This document shows, piece after piece, positions 1 to 7,034 of a stretch of 7,067 nucleotides of DNA. The position numbers and the translations under genes are program-made. Within the stretch, counting starts at the first letter, position 1; every line of letters starts with the position of its first letter. The DNA is taken from assembly GCA_013329565.1 (NCBI GenBank), contig DUJZ01000026.1, positions 1,429-8,495 on the forward strand, given 5' to 3'. The notes beneath the pieces were generated by a model that searched no databases, was not told where the DNA came from, and saw only the letters and a program-made list of their open reading frames with translations. The DNA comes from Methanomassiliicoccales archaeon. GTDB lineage: Archaea > Thermoplasmatota > Thermoplasmata > Methanomassiliicoccales > UBA472.

Positions 1-587
1 AGGACCTGCAGGGTTCCTTGCCGCTCCTCATAACGCAGTTCGAGCCTTTCAGCCATGTCCCGGGATCTCCTATGCAACGCCTCCGCGTCGCCCACCCCGG
101 TGTCGACATGGAGGAGCCTGGAATATCCATCGAACAGCATGCCCAGGAACCACTGCGCGTCGACCCCAAGTTCCTCGTAGTTTGGCATCTTACTGTAAAG
201 CTCCTTCTCGAAATACTCGGTGCCCATCTCGGACACGAATGGAATGGCGAAAAGGGTCCCCGCGCAGACCTTCCTCTCCCGGGCGTACTCTTCATTGGTA
301 AGGAGGGCGCCCACGCAATCATCGGCCTCGATGGTGACCGTGGGGACCACCAGCTCCCTGCGAACTTCCTTGAGGGAATTGCAGGTCCCGAATCCCAGGA
401 AGACCGCGTCCACCTTTCCCTGCAGTGCGTTCACGTGCTCCACGACCGCCCTCTTCAGGTCCTGGGGGTAAGAATGCAGCCCGAACTCCAGGTATTCCTT
501 GTGCGCTATGTCCGGGTCGTCATCTGTAAGAATGTCCATCTCCTTCCGGAAGCTCTCGCAAGCCACAACGCCGATCCTCATCTTCAT
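1..587 (-). CDS. DUF1638 family protein (3' end beyond window)
   Basis: The minus strand is open for 195 codons from an ATG at 587 to the left edge, so the C-terminus is missing. The protein begins MKMRIGVVACESFRKE and has the pattern I associate with DUF1638: an early Cys (C10), the stretch HKEYLEFGLHSYP (29-41), a GFGTC motif (65-69), and a DDC motif (89-91) followed by a Leu-rich stretch and Tyr101. C10, H38, C69 and C91 could bind a metal or cofactor; that is inference. No signal peptide or membrane segment is seen, so it is probably cytosolic. The biochemical function is unknown; from memory, members occur in methylotrophic methanogens, often near corrinoid methyltransferase genes. In-frame ATGs at 602, 599 and 581 are alternatives. 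I chose 587 because the family starts just before the MKIG-like strand; no Shine-Dalgarno decides it. It is divergent from the regulator at 652. Confidence 0.72.
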   Translation of the reverse strand, partial: MKMRIGVVACESFRKEMDILTDDDPDIAHKEYLEFGLHSYPQDLKRAVVEHVNALQGKVDAVFLGFGTCNSLKEVRRELVVPTVTIEADDCVGALLTNEEYARERKVCAGTLFAIPFVSEMGTEYFEKELYSKMPNYEELGVDAQWFLGMLFDGYSRLLHVDTGVGDAEALHRRSRDMAERLELRYEERQGTLQV

Positions 588-607
588 GACCCGCGACATC
601 ATCGGAT

Positions 608-652
608 TTAGTAATATTTTAATATACCTAGGTACTAATATTCTATTACTAA
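608..652. promoter_or_regulatory. Shared divergent promoter with palindromic putative operator
   Basis: TTAGTAATA at 608-616 is repeated as its exact reverse complement TATTACTAA at 644-652, and the 8-bp palindrome ACCTAGGT lies at 626-633, almost at the centre. The right arm ends on the A of the regulator's ATG. TTTAATATA (617-625) sits about 30 bases before that ATG and can be its TATA box, giving a leaderless mRNA. On the minus strand AT-rich TATA-like sequence at about 613-625 can serve the DUF1638 gene. Any protein bound to the repeat would cover both promoters. The inverted repeats are seen directly; promoter and operator roles are inferred. Confidence 0.6.
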
Positions 653-1380
653 TGAGCGAGGGCGAGAACGAACTGCTGAGAAAGATCGAGGAACTGCGTC
701 AGGGTCTGGACTCCCTCGGGCGCTCGGTCACATCCCTGCGCCGGGACGAGATGGACCAGGCCTTCCACGAGCAGATAGGCACATCCTATCTGGAGAATAA
801 CCGCGAGGCCGTGCGCGATCTTCTGAAAGGGTGGCCGGGCCGGCCATCGACGGTCCTTATGGACATCTCGGACCTGTACGAAGGGGCGATGGAAAGGTAC
901 GAGCTCAACGACCTTGACGGCGCCATAAGGTCTTTGGACGATGTCCGGGAGGTGGCGGCTCGACTCACGGACATGGAGCTGGAGGCCGAACGGAAGGACA
1001 AACTGCTCTCGGTCCTGGACCGGAGCAGGCAGCAGATGGCCCTGCTGGAGACGCTGCGGTTCCACACTGGGCGGCCCGGTGTCCGGAGGTCGTGCGACAG
1101 CGCCTACGCGGGCCTCGAGCCGGAAAAGCTGGAAGCTATGCTCAGCCCCCTTTCCAACGCGGTCAGGCTCAAGATACTGGCGTTGCTGTACACGAGCTCG
1201 CGCAGCTTCACCGAGATCATGTCGGAGCTGCAGATGCAGAAGGGGCACCTCCAGTTCCACCTCAGGAAGCTGGTGGACTCTGGGTACGTCAACGTGGACC
1301 GCAGAACGCACCTCTACTCCCTGGGGGAGAAGGGGCTGATGGCGGTCGACGGCCTGGGTCAGATCTTCTCCAGGTTATAG
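652..1380 (+). CDS. ArsR-like winged-helix transcriptional regulator
   Basis: A 242-residue protein starting MSEGENELLRKIEEL. Residues 1-35 are heptad-rich and look like a coiled coil. Residues 36-135 are mostly helical and charged and match no domain I recognise; they may sense a ligand or mediate dimerisation. Residues about 157-240 form a winged helix of the ArsR type: LSPLSNAVRLKILALL (164-179) is the typical first helix, SFTEIMSELQMQKGHLQFHLRKLVDSG (185-211) is the helix-turn-helix, and YVNVDRRTHLYSL (212-224) is the wing. There is no Cys cluster like that of metal-sensing ArsR proteins. The frame is open upstream to 499, but an ATG at 652 lies at leaderless distance from a TATA-like box and the upstream part overlaps the divergent gene. 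It probably controls itself and the DUF1638 gene through the palindrome between them (inference). Stop codon is TAG. Confidence 0.8.
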   Translation: MSEGENELLRKIEELRQGLDSLGRSVTSLRRDEMDQAFHEQIGTSYLENNREAVRDLLKGWPGRPSTVLMDISDLYEGAMERYELNDLDGAIRSLDDVREVAARLTDMELEAERKDKLLSVLDRSRQQMALLETLRFHTGRPGVRRSCDSAYAGLEPEKLEAMLSPLSNAVRLKILALLYTSSRSFTEIMSELQMQKGHLQFHLRKLVDSGYVNVDRRTHLYSLGEKGLMAVDGLGQIFSRL

Positions 1381-1390
1381 GTGCGGCCGC

Positions 1391-1456
1391 CCCCCATGCT
1401 TGACCGAGATGTCTGGGGGACAAGCTTGCCGGGTGACCGTCTGGGTGGTCCCTTTT
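1391..1456 (+). terminator. Possible weak terminator after the regulator
   Basis: CCCCCA (1391-1396) can pair with TGGGGG (1414-1419), and GCTTG (1398-1402) with CAAGC (1421-1425); the two stems compete. A short T-run (1453-1456) follows some 30 bases later. This is weak evidence, but the regulator's transcript must end before the L7Ae promoter at about 1473. Confidence 0.25.
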
Positions 1457-1472
1457 CTCCGATAGCTAAGCC

Positions 1473-1480
1473 TTTTATAT
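1473..1480 (+). promoter_or_regulatory. TATA box of the L7Ae-S28e-L24e-Ndk operon
   Basis: TTTTATAT lies in an otherwise GC-rich spacer. An archaeal TATA box here predicts a transcript start near 1502, giving a leader of roughly 55 bases before the TTG start of L7Ae. Purine-rich bases just upstream (GATAGCTAAG) could act as a BRE. Confidence 0.55.
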
Positions 1481-1502
1481 GACCACTCCTTTGAGCGTTC
1501 CT

Positions 1503-1558
1503 GCTCTTATGAGCCCATGAATAATGAGGATGTTAACGCATCGGAAGGAGGTATAAGT
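1503..1558 (+). promoter_or_regulatory. L7Ae mRNA leader with small hairpins and strong Shine-Dalgarno
   Basis: GCTC/GAGC (1503-1506, 1511-1514) can form a hairpin with a TTAT loop, and GATG/CATC (1529-1532, 1539-1542) a second just before the Shine-Dalgarno AAGGAGGT (1545-1552). CTTAT (1506-1510) is also complementary to ATAAG (1553-1557), next to the Shine-Dalgarno. The Shine-Dalgarno lies about 7 bases from TTG at 1559, which decides that start. TGA and GGA flanking the second stem loosely resemble a kink-turn, but I cannot fit a clean one. Confidence 0.4.
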
Positions 1559-1930
1559 TTGGCAAAAGCAGTGTTCGTTAGATTTGAAACGCCCAAGGAA
1601 CTCAAGGACAAGGCCTATGAGGTCGTCGAGCTGGCCCGGGACACCGGTAAGCTGAGGAAGGGCACCAACGAGGTCACCAAGATCGTGGAGCGCGGAGAGG
1701 CCGTCCTGGTCGTACTGGCCGAGGACGTTCAGCCCCCGGAGATACTGGCGCACATGCCCATGCTCTGCGAGGAGAGGAACATTCCGTACGTCTACGTTGA
1801 CAGCAAGGCCCAGCTGGGCGCCTCCTGCGGACTGGAGAAGCCCACCGCCTCCATCGCCATACTAGACGCTGGAAAGGGCAAGCCCATCCTGGAGGCCTTG
1901 GTCGACCAGGTCAAGAAGATAAAGGGCTAA
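1559..1930 (+). CDS. rpl7ae: Ribosomal protein L7Ae / kink-turn RNA-binding protein
   Basis: A 123-residue protein, normal for archaeal L7Ae. It binds kink-turn RNA in the large ribosomal subunit and, in archaea, also in box C/D and H/ACA guide RNPs and in RNase P. The RNA-binding signature KGTNEVTK spans residues 34-41, followed by the hydrophobic strand AVLVVLAED and the loop near IPYVYVDSKAQLGASCG that contacts RNA. The start is TTG at 1559: it gives the usual beginning (M)AKAVFVRFETP and has a strong Shine-Dalgarno at the right distance. An in-frame ATG at 1517 would add 14 residues unlike the family and has no Shine-Dalgarno, so I reject it. It is the first gene of a four-gene operon; S28e follows after 12 bases. 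Archaeal L7Ae is reported to bind its own leader RNA, so autoregulation is possible here. Confidence 0.96.
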   Translation: MAKAVFVRFETPKELKDKAYEVVELARDTGKLRKGTNEVTKIVERGEAVLVVLAEDVQPPEILAHMPMLCEERNIPYVYVDSKAQLGASCGLEKPTASIAILDAGKGKPILEALVDQVKKIKG

Positions 1931-1942
1931 AGGGTGTCATAG

Positions 1943-2155
1943 ATGGCAGACGAAGATAGCATTCCTTCAGAGGTCGTGGAGATAATCGGCAGGACGGGCA
2001 TGACCGGGGAAGCCACCCAGGTCAAGGTCCGAGTGCTGGACGGCCGCGACAAGGGAAGGATCATCACCAGGAACATCATGGGTCCGGTCCGCATGGGTGA
2101 CATCCTGATGCTCAGAGAGACATCCAGAGAGGCGAGGAAGCTCTCCCTGAGGTAA
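1943..2155 (+). CDS. rps28e: 30S ribosomal protein S28e
   Basis: A 70-residue protein matching archaeal S28e in full. It has the beta-rich OB-fold core [20 protein letters not shown] and the diagnostic end [13 protein letters not shown], which contacts 16S rRNA near the mRNA exit region of the small subunit. There is no bacterial equivalent, so it supports an archaeal source. The ATG lies 12 bases after the L7Ae stop with a weak Shine-Dalgarno-like AGGGTG ahead of it, so translational coupling is likely. Its own stop codon lies inside the Shine-Dalgarno of the next gene, L24e. Length and sequence show nothing unusual. Confidence 0.96.
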   Translation: MADEDSIPSEVVEIIGRTGMTGEATQVKVRVLDGRDKGRIITRNIMGPVRMGDILMLRETSREARKLSLR

Positions 2156-2161
2156 GGAGGT
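2154..2161 (+). promoter_or_regulatory. Shine-Dalgarno of L24e overlapping the S28e stop
   Basis: AAGGAGGT begins within the TAA stop of S28e (2153-2155) and ends a few bases before the ATG at 2169. A ribosome finishing S28e therefore sits on the start region of L24e, which suggests coupled translation. Confidence 0.7.
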
Positions 2162-2168
2162 CATTCAC

Positions 2169-2522
2169 ATGGTCGAGCAACATTTATGCTCCTTCTGCGG
2201 AGAGCAGATCGAGCCTGGAACCGGCAAGATGTATGTCAGGAAGGACGGCACGACCTTGCTATACTGCACCAACAAGTGCTACAAGAACATGGTCGAGCTC
2301 AAGAGGGTGCCCAGGAACGTCACCTGGACCAAGGCCTACGCCACCAAGAAGGGCATAACCATGGCGGCCAAGGAGAAGTCCGAGGCCAAGGTCGAGGAGA
2401 GGTCAGAGGTTGTAGCCGAGGCCAAGGTCGAGAAGAAGGCCGAGCCCAAGGCGAAGACCGTGACCAGGAAGAAGGCCAGGGCCGCCAAGAAGGCTGAGGC
2501 TGAGAAGGCCGCGAAGGAGTGA
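2169..2522 (+). CDS. rpl24e: 50S ribosomal protein L24e with long Lys/Ala/Glu-rich tail
   Basis: A 117-residue protein. Residues 1-62 are a standard L24e zinc-finger domain: C7-x2-C10 and C33-x3-C37 bind one zinc ion, with the family stretch [14 protein letters not shown] and then the RNVTWTKAY motif. It belongs to the large subunit, near the subunit interface. Archaeal L24e usually ends near residue 60-70. Here residues 63-117 add a low-complexity tail of Lys, Ala, Glu and Arg with repeated EAKVE units, likely flexible or helical and possibly rRNA-binding. Its codons are GC-rich like the core, and the frame runs unbroken into the tail, so it is not a frameshift artefact. The stop overlaps the upstream end of the Ndk reading frame, and Ndk starts about 8 bases later. 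Confidence 0.93.
   Translation: MVEQHLCSFCGEQIEPGTGKMYVRKDGTTLLYCTNKCYKNMVELKRVPRNVTWTKAYATKKGITMAAKEKSEAKVEERSEVVAEAKVEKKAEPKAKTVTRKKARAAKKAEAEKAAKE
2380..2432 (+). repeat. 17-bp direct repeat in the L24e tail
   Basis: CCGAGGCCAAGGTCGAG occurs at 2380-2396 and again at 2416-2432, exactly 36 bases (12 codons) apart, so both copies encode EAKVE in the same frame. This is consistent with the tail having grown by in-frame duplication of short units. Confidence 0.75.
2514..2519 (+). promoter_or_regulatory. Shine-Dalgarno of Ndk inside the end of L24e
   Basis: AAGGAG overlaps the last codons of L24e. It is 8 bases from a GTG at 2528 and 11 from the ATG at 2531. In L7Ae the same AAGGAG core lies 8 bases from its start, so spacing alone favours GTG 2528, while family alignment favours ATG 2531. 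Confidence 0.5.
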
Positions 2523-2530
2523 GCCCCGTG

Positions 2531-2998
2531 ATGGAGCGCACCTTCGTAATGCTGAAGCCGGACGCCGTGCAGCGCGGTCTCATGGGTCAGATAGTCGCTC
2601 GGCTGGAGGCCAAGGGCTTCCGCCCGGTGGCCATGAAGTTCATGCGCATCCCGCGCGAGCTGGCCGAGAGGCACTATGGTGAGCACAAGGGCAAGGGGTT
2701 CTTCCCCGGGCTCATCAGCTACATGACCTCCGGCCCGGTGCTCGTGATGGTCTGGGAAGGGGACAACATCATCTCCGTCATGCGCGGAATGATGGGCAAG
2801 ACCAACCCGGTGGAGGCCGCGCCTGGCACCATCCGCGGGGACTTCGCCCAGCAGACCGGCCGCAACATCATCCACGGCTCCGATTCCCCGGAGTCCGCGA
2901 AGCGCGAGATCGAGCTGTTCTTCAACGACTACGAGCTCCTGAGCTACGAGGCCTGCAACAAGGTCTGGATGTTCGAGCAGGCGCAAACACCTTCCTGA
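2531..2998 (+). CDS. ndk: Nucleoside diphosphate kinase
   Basis: A 155-residue cytosolic enzyme that moves the gamma-phosphate of ATP to other NDPs through a phosphohistidine, supplying GTP and other NTPs. Family motifs are all present: [15 protein letters not shown] at the start with Lys9, the stretch [19 protein letters not shown] (87-105), and the active-site [12 protein letters not shown] with His115. The end WMFEQ is also typical. The length matches the usual 150 or so. The frame extends up to GTG 2519, which would add MSPV; I chose ATG 2531 because homologues start MERTF, with GTG 2528 as a real alternative. It follows L24e almost without a gap and closes the operon. Its GTP product suits a neighbourhood of translation genes. 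Confidence 0.96.
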   Translation: MERTFVMLKPDAVQRGLMGQIVARLEAKGFRPVAMKFMRIPRELAERHYGEHKGKGFFPGLISYMTSGPVLVMVWEGDNIISVMRGMMGKTNPVEAAPGTIRGDFAQQTGRNIIHGSDSPESAKREIELFFNDYELLSYEACNKVWMFEQAQTPS

Positions 2999-3005
2999 AA
3001 CCCAC

Positions 3006-3017
3006 TTTTTCATTTTT
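3006..3017 (+). terminator. T-rich archaeal terminator after Ndk
   Basis: Two runs of five T separated by CA follow the Ndk stop by 8-19 bases, in GC-rich surroundings and without a clear hairpin. T-tracts of this kind end archaeal transcription, so the ribosomal operon probably stops here before the aIF5B gene. Confidence 0.6.
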
Positions 3018-3060
3018 CCATCTCCAGTCGTTCCGCAAGCCCCATCCGGCCCCGAGAAAG

Positions 3061-3069
3061 ATACTAATA
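3061..3069 (+). promoter_or_regulatory. Possible TATA element of aIF5B
   Basis: ATACTAATA, preceded by the purine-rich GAGAAAG (3054-3060), lies 17 bases before ATG 3086 and 23 before ATG 3092. The usual TATA-to-start distance points to a transcript beginning around 3090, thus a leaderless mRNA. The match is weak, and read-through from Ndk is an alternative. Confidence 0.35.
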
Positions 3070-3085
3070 GGCATTCTCAAATCCG

Positions 3086-4840
<1,755 letters not shown>

Positions 4841-4978
4841 CTTGTCCAATTAACCATGTGCCGATTGCCCATAGATCATTTATCGATCGGTTATTGATCA
4901 ACATGCATCATCACTCAACCCTTTATTCAAAACATGTAAACTAAATATATATTACCCACACCATTTATTACCCCTATC
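4841..4978. other. AT-rich intergenic with clustered palindromes
   Basis: A 138-base spacer at which base composition shifts from GC-rich to AT-rich. It carries a cluster of short palindromes: ATCGAT and CGATCG overlapping (4882-4889), TGATCA (4895-4900), ATGCAT (4903-4908) and ACATGT (4932-4937). GATC occurs three times between 4874 and 4899. No gene or RNA is evident. Its right end holds the promoter of the next gene. Confidence 0.5.
4943..4954 (+). promoter_or_regulatory. TATA box of the AlbA_2/GHKL gene
   Basis: AAATATATATTA is the best TATA-like element in the window. Its centre lies about 30 bases before the GTG at 4979 and no Shine-Dalgarno precedes that GTG. A transcript starting at or next to the GTG is predicted, so translation would be leaderless. 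Confidence 0.6.
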
Positions 4979-6655
4979 GTGTCGTTGACGGATAGAGAGG
5001 TTCAAGGTCAATTGGAGCGCCTATTGATGATAGGTACGGCTTCAGGAGAGAATGAGTGGATAGAATTCAAAGAAGCCAAGGCTCAGATGGACCTGGACGA
5101 TCTGGGGAAATATTTTTCTGCGCTGAGCAACGAAGCGAATTTGAAAAAACAAAGATATGCATGGCTAGTGCTAGGGGTCGATAATCAGGCAAATATCGTG
5201 GGAACAAAATGGCGACAATCCCGCAAAAGCCTAGATGATCTGAAAACGGAAATCTCGTCAAATACTTCCGAGCACATCACGTTCGAGGAAATCTATGAGA
5301 TTATCACCAATGGTGGGCGAGTGCTCCTCTTTCAGATTCCAGCATCGAAACCAGGACTTCCCGTGTCTTGGAAGGGGCATTATTATGGGAGAACCGCCAG
5401 CTCTCTAGGACCTTTGAACATACACGAATTGGAACAGATACGGGGGCAGGTCGGTCAGGATTGGTCAGCACAGCTGTGCGATGGCGCTTCATTATCCGAT
5501 CTAGACCCAGTAGCTATCGCAAAAGCCCGGGTTCAGTTTGCTAAAAGAAATCCCAACATGGCTAGTGACATTCCAGACTGGGATGATAGGACCTTCCTCA
5601 ATAAAGCGAGAATTACTATCGATGGTAATATCACAAGGACCGCAATAATGCTTTTAGGAACGAGAGAATCGGATCACTTCTTACATCCAGCGATATGTGA
5701 GATAACCTGGATAAAGCAGGATGAAGGTGGCAACAAAATCGATTATCAACACTTCGGTCCTCCTCTCATATTATCTGTTGATGAGATCTATTCAAAGATT
5801 CAGAATCCTCGATTCATCTATGATCAACCCGGCACTTTGTTCCCTCATGAAATTCAAAAATATGATCAAATGGCGATAAGGGAACTACTACACAATTGCA
5901 TCGCCCATTCTGATTATGGTATGATGGGCCGGACAGTCTTGATAGAACAAGATGATAAACTAACATTCGTCAATAACGGGCATTTCATTCCCGGTAGTGT
6001 CGAGAACGTGCTCGACAATGCTTACATGCCTCCTTACTATCGCAATCATTTCCTTGCCACCTCCATGGTCAACCTGAATATGATTGAAACAATAACCAGT
6101 GGTATTTTCCGTGTGTTCGAAAGCCAGAGGAAAAGATATTTCCCGCTTCCAGATTACGATTTGACCGATTCAGAACGCGTCAAGGTCACTATCTATGGTA
6201 GCATCTTGGATGAAAACTATGCTAAGTTTCTAGTCAAGAACACTTCCTTGCCTATGTCAACAGTAATACTGTTGGACAAGGTCCAAAAGAAAATCAAGAT
6301 CACTCATCAAGAAGCTACGTATCTAAAGAAAATTGGTGTTGTGGAAGGCAGGTACCCCAACCTGTACATATCTTCGGATGTCGCGTTCAGGACCGGTGGA
6401 AAAGCGAACTATATTAAAAACAAAGCTTTCGAGGATAGTTATTACCAAGACCTAATCCTGAAAATGATCAGGGAAGCTGGTAACGCTAATCGAAAAGAGA
6501 TTGAGGAATTACTGGAGAACAAACTTCCAGACTTTTTGACCCATGATCAAAAAAGATACAAGGTTAAAAACATCATTCAAAAAATGAAACGTGAGGGACA
6601 GATCCAAAAAATCGGCGGTCGAAAAGGGGCAAAATGGATAATTAAGCACGATTAG
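4979..6655 (+). CDS. AlbA_2 (Schlafen-like) / GHKL ATPase / winged-helix protein
   Basis: A 558-residue protein of the COG2865 type. Residues about 12-155 form an AlbA_2 (Schlafen AAA_4) nucleic-acid-binding domain: ENEWIEFKEA (24-33), AWLVLGVDN (61-69), and HYYGRTASSLGPLNIHELEQIR (134-155). Residues about 205-400 match the divergent GHKL ATPase: AIRELLHNCIAHSDYG (299-314) carries Glu302, Asn306 and His310 of the N box, VNNGHFIPGSVENVL (331-345) is the degenerate G1 region, and SGIFRVFESQRKRYFPLPDY (374-393) is the family's later motif. Residues about 486-556 are a basic winged helix. Start GTG 4979 follows a TATA box at leaderless spacing. Relatives are called regulators or putative defence proteins, but the function is unproven; the nuclease residues of vertebrate Schlafens cannot be asserted here. 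Composition and codon use are much AT-richer than aIF5B, suggesting transfer. It stands alone. Confidence 0.85.
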   Translation: MSLTDREVQGQLERLLMIGTASGENEWIEFKEAKAQMDLDDLGKYFSALSNEANLKKQRYAWLVLGVDNQANIVGTKWRQSRKSLDDLKTEISSNTSEHITFEEIYEIITNGGRVLLFQIPASKPGLPVSWKGHYYGRTASSLGPLNIHELEQIRGQVGQDWSAQLCDGASLSDLDPVAIAKARVQFAKRNPNMASDIPDWDDRTFLNKARITIDGNITRTAIMLLGTRESDHFLHPAICEITWIKQDEGGNKIDYQHFGPPLILSVDEIYSKIQNPRFIYDQPGTLFPHEIQKYDQMAIRELLHNCIAHSDYGMMGRTVLIEQDDKLTFVNNGHFIPGSVENVLDNAYMPPYYRNHFLATSMVNLNMIETITSGIFRVFESQRKRYFPLPDYDLTDSERVKVTIYGSILDENYAKFLVKNTSLPMSTVILLDKVQKKIKITHQEATYLKKIGVVEGRYPNLYISSDVAFRTGGKANYIKNKAFEDSYYQDLILKMIREAGNANRKEIEELLENKLPDFLTHDQKRYKVKNIIQKMKREGQIQKIGGRKGAKWIIKHD

Positions 6656-6668
6656 AAAACACGCCGTC

Positions 6669-6746
6669 TTTTTTTGGTTAGAAGAAGACATTGAATTAGA
6701 CAAAAACGGGAGGTTTAACCAGAAATCTAACCGGTTTTTTATTTTT
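6669..6746 (+). terminator. Double T-tract terminator with inverted repeat
   Basis: Seven Ts (6669-6675) follow the AlbA_2/GHKL stop by 13 bases. GGTTAGA (6676-6682) is the exact reverse complement of TCTAACC (6726-6732), and the second arm is followed by GG and T-rich sequence (6735-6746), giving an intrinsic-type second terminator. The loop holds the small palindrome GGTTTAACC (6712-6720). Confidence 0.55.
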
Positions 6747-6760
6747 AGAGGCAGCCTTAA

Positions 6761-6777
6761 TTTATAACGTTTATAAA
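6761..6777. promoter_or_regulatory. Symmetrical TATA-like palindrome
   Basis: TTTATAA (6761-6767) and TTATAAA (6771-6777) are exact reverse complements separated by CGT. Both halves resemble an archaeal TATA box, so it could direct transcription either way or bind a dimeric protein. Rightward use would start an RNA near 6800. Confidence 0.35.
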
Positions 6778-6799
6778 TAAAAAAATTACTTATTCCTCT

Positions 6800-6861
6800 T
6801 ATCCAGTATCGATAGTATTCAAAATTCTTCGGTTTGAAAAAACATATTTTTTTGTTTTTTT
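6800..6861 (+). ncRNA. Candidate short RNA ending in T-tracts
   Basis: Between the predicted start near 6800 and T-runs at 6847-6853 and 6855-6861 lies a short stretch with a 6-bp hairpin, TTCAAA (6818-6823) with TTTGAA (6833-6838), loop ATTCTTCGG. AAAAAA (6837-6842) can also pair with the first T-run. It contains no start codon with a sensible frame. The elements are visible, but the transcript is a guess; AT-rich DNA makes such patterns by chance. Confidence 0.15.
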
Positions 6862-7034
6862 AGCGATATCTAACTAAAATCTCTTTAAATCCCCGCTCCA
6901 ATTTTACCCAAAACCAAGGTTAATATTTTTTTTATCATATTTGTTATATGTAATTAATATCACATCTAGACAACTGATGAAAATCGAGCGAACAATTGGG
7001 TCGATCCAAATTATGTGCATATCGAACTATTGTT

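Larger units (their letters stand above)
6656..7034. other. AT-rich stretch with no convincing gene
   Basis: About 380 bases of low-GC DNA after the AlbA_2/GHKL gene. It contains the T-tract terminators of that gene, a symmetrical TATA-like palindrome (6761-6777), a small hairpin followed by strong T-runs (6818-6861) and another T8 tract (6926-6933). No reading frame of recognisable family, tRNA or spaced repeat array is seen. A plus-strand frame opens at ATG 6977 and leaves the window after 30 codons without recognisable features. Confidence 0.5.

Noticed and set aside
18..611. Plus-strand frame of 197 codons opposite the DUF1638 gene
   Set aside because: The minus strand gives a recognisable DUF1638 protein with family motifs; the plus-strand translation has no family character and arises from GC-rich antisense codons.
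499..651. 51-codon N-terminal extension of the regulator
   Set aside because: It would overlap the DUF1638 coding region and run across the promoter/operator; the ATG at 652 fits the TATA spacing.
1378..1455. Read-through of the regulator's TAG stop as pyrrolysine
   Set aside because: Some methanogens decode UAG as pyrrolysine, but the winged-helix domain is complete at the stop and the extension is low-complexity and unlike any domain. The same holds for the TAG at 6653.
2320..2583. Long minus-strand frames opposite L24e and Ndk
   Set aside because: They are antisense shadows of Lys/Glu-rich and GC-rich codons, with Pro/Trp/Ser-rich translations of no known family.
6974..6980. Box C-like CTGATGA suggesting a C/D guide RNA
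   Set aside because: The first base does not fit the box C consensus and no box D lies at a suitable distance.
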